From Hyphomicrobiales bacterium (lineage in GTDB: Bacteria; Pseudomonadota; Alphaproteobacteria; Rhizobiales; Rhizobiaceae), in the NCBI GenBank assembly GCA_900473045.1, contig UCKS01000013.1, positions 62,001 to 126,000 on the forward strand: a stretch of 64,000 nt of DNA. Reading direction: 5' to 3'. This document shows, piece by piece, positions 63,541-64,000 of the stretch (its first letter is position 1; every line of letters starts with the position of its first letter). The notes beneath the pieces were generated by a model. The model saw only the letters and a program-made list of their open reading frames with translations, was not told the origin of the DNA and searched no databases. The position numbers were made by a program, and so were the translations under genes.

Positions 63541-64000
63541 GAATTGACCGCGCGGCCACGCTCAAGGCCGGCCCGCAGCCGGATGGCTGCGGCTACCATG
63601 TTGACGAGCGCCGGCCTGACCTCTTCCCATTTGCGCGTCTTCAGGCCGCAATCCGGATTGACCCAGATCTGTCCGGCAACCAGTCCTTCGCTCGCCTTGT
63701 CCAGGAGTTCGACCATCTCCTCGACGGCGGGCACCCGTGGCGAGTGGATATCGTAGACGCCCGGTCCGATCTCGTTCGGATAACCGCGGCCGGTGAACGC
63801 CGACAGAAGCTCCATTTTCGAACGGGAGGTCTCGATCGAGATCACGTCGGCATCCATGGCGGCAATCGCCGGCATGATGTCGTTGAACTCCGAATAGCAC
63901 ATATGCGTATGGATCTGCGTCTCGTCGGAGACGCCGGTCGAGCAAAGATGGAAGCTCTGCACCGCCCAGTCGAGATAGGCCTTCCAATCCGCACGGCGCA
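63537..64000 (-). CDS. metE: Cobalamin-independent methionine synthase MetE (C-terminal part)
   Basis: C-terminal catalytic region (about 154 residues) of 5-methyltetrahydropteroyltriglutamate-homocysteine methyltransferase; the gene continues beyond the right edge. The zinc ligands are seen: His and Cys in THMCYSEF, Glu in ISIETSRS and Cys in NPDCGLKT. It makes methionine without B12. Its 5' end and any regulatory leader are outside the window. The stop overlaps the thioesterase start. Confidence 0.93.
   Translation of the reverse strand, partial: RRADWKAYLDWAVQSFHLCSTGVSDETQIHTHMCYSEFNDIMPAIAAMDADVISIETSRSKMELLSAFTGRGYPNEIGPGVYDIHSPRVPAVEEMVELLDKASEGLVAGQIWVNPDCGLKTRKWEEVRPALVNMVAAAIRLRAGLERGRAVNS

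Overview
The window is GC-rich, densely coding alphaproteobacterial DNA. It most likely comes from the Rhizobiaceae (Rhizobium, Neorhizobium or Agrobacterium type). The evidence is a bcsN-bcsA-bcsB-bcsZ-bcsK cellulose operon of the rhizobial type, two copies of a palindromic repeat resembling the rhizobial RIME family, a DUF982 protein, and a class Ib ribonucleotide reductase behind a cobalamin riboswitch. Nothing in the window settles whether it is chromosome or large replicon. I saw no rRNA, tRNA, CRISPR array or complete insertion sequence.

Layout. 1-4246: the end of a Liv-type binding protein, then permeases and ATPases (livHMGF). 4389-7832: an orphan small protein, an FAD/NAD(P)-binding protein and an SsuD-type flavin monooxygenase. 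8010-15544: a lipid-facing alpha-2-macroglobulin-like protein coupled to penicillin-binding protein 1C. 15732-24512: the cellulose operon. 24572-25123: a glutathione-peroxidase-like protein. 25202-32133 (minus strand): an uncharacterised catabolic operon of pdxA-like dehydrogenase, tctC, tctB, tctA, a TIM-barrel isomerase-like protein and a fused dihydroxyacetone-type kinase, divergent from its probable GntR/FCD repressor. 33049-45188: a branched-chain amino acid degradation cluster with an AraC-type regulator. 45203-48271: a LysR regulator, an atypical SDR, a metallo-hydrolase and a DUF982 protein, with a possible IS21-like end between the last two.

48580-51918 (minus): a three-gene binding-protein-dependent ABC importer behind a cobalamin riboswitch, so probably a vitamin B12/corrinoid importer. 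51978-57887: an SDR, a large secreted SH3/repeat protein, a membrane-anchored TPR protein and a small orphan gene. 58153-62566 (minus): nrdHIEF behind a second cobalamin riboswitch. 62740-64000 (minus): a tandem hot-dog thioesterase translationally coupled to metE, which runs off the right edge.

How the parts fit. The 34-45 kb block encodes nearly all of the isoleucine and valine catabolic steps from the branched-chain 2-oxoacid dehydrogenase onward; only methylmalonate-semialdehyde dehydrogenase is missing here. The right-hand 13 kb has a corrinoid theme: B12 uptake, plus the B12-independent forms of ribonucleotide reductase and methionine synthase. The most unusual observations are a palindromic repeat lying in frame inside the linker of the dehydrogenase E2 gene, a PilZ domain in BcsA that appears to lack the first arginine of RxxxR, an SDR with Asn in place of the catalytic Lys, and the pdxA/tct/DhaKL operon, whose substrate I cannot assign.
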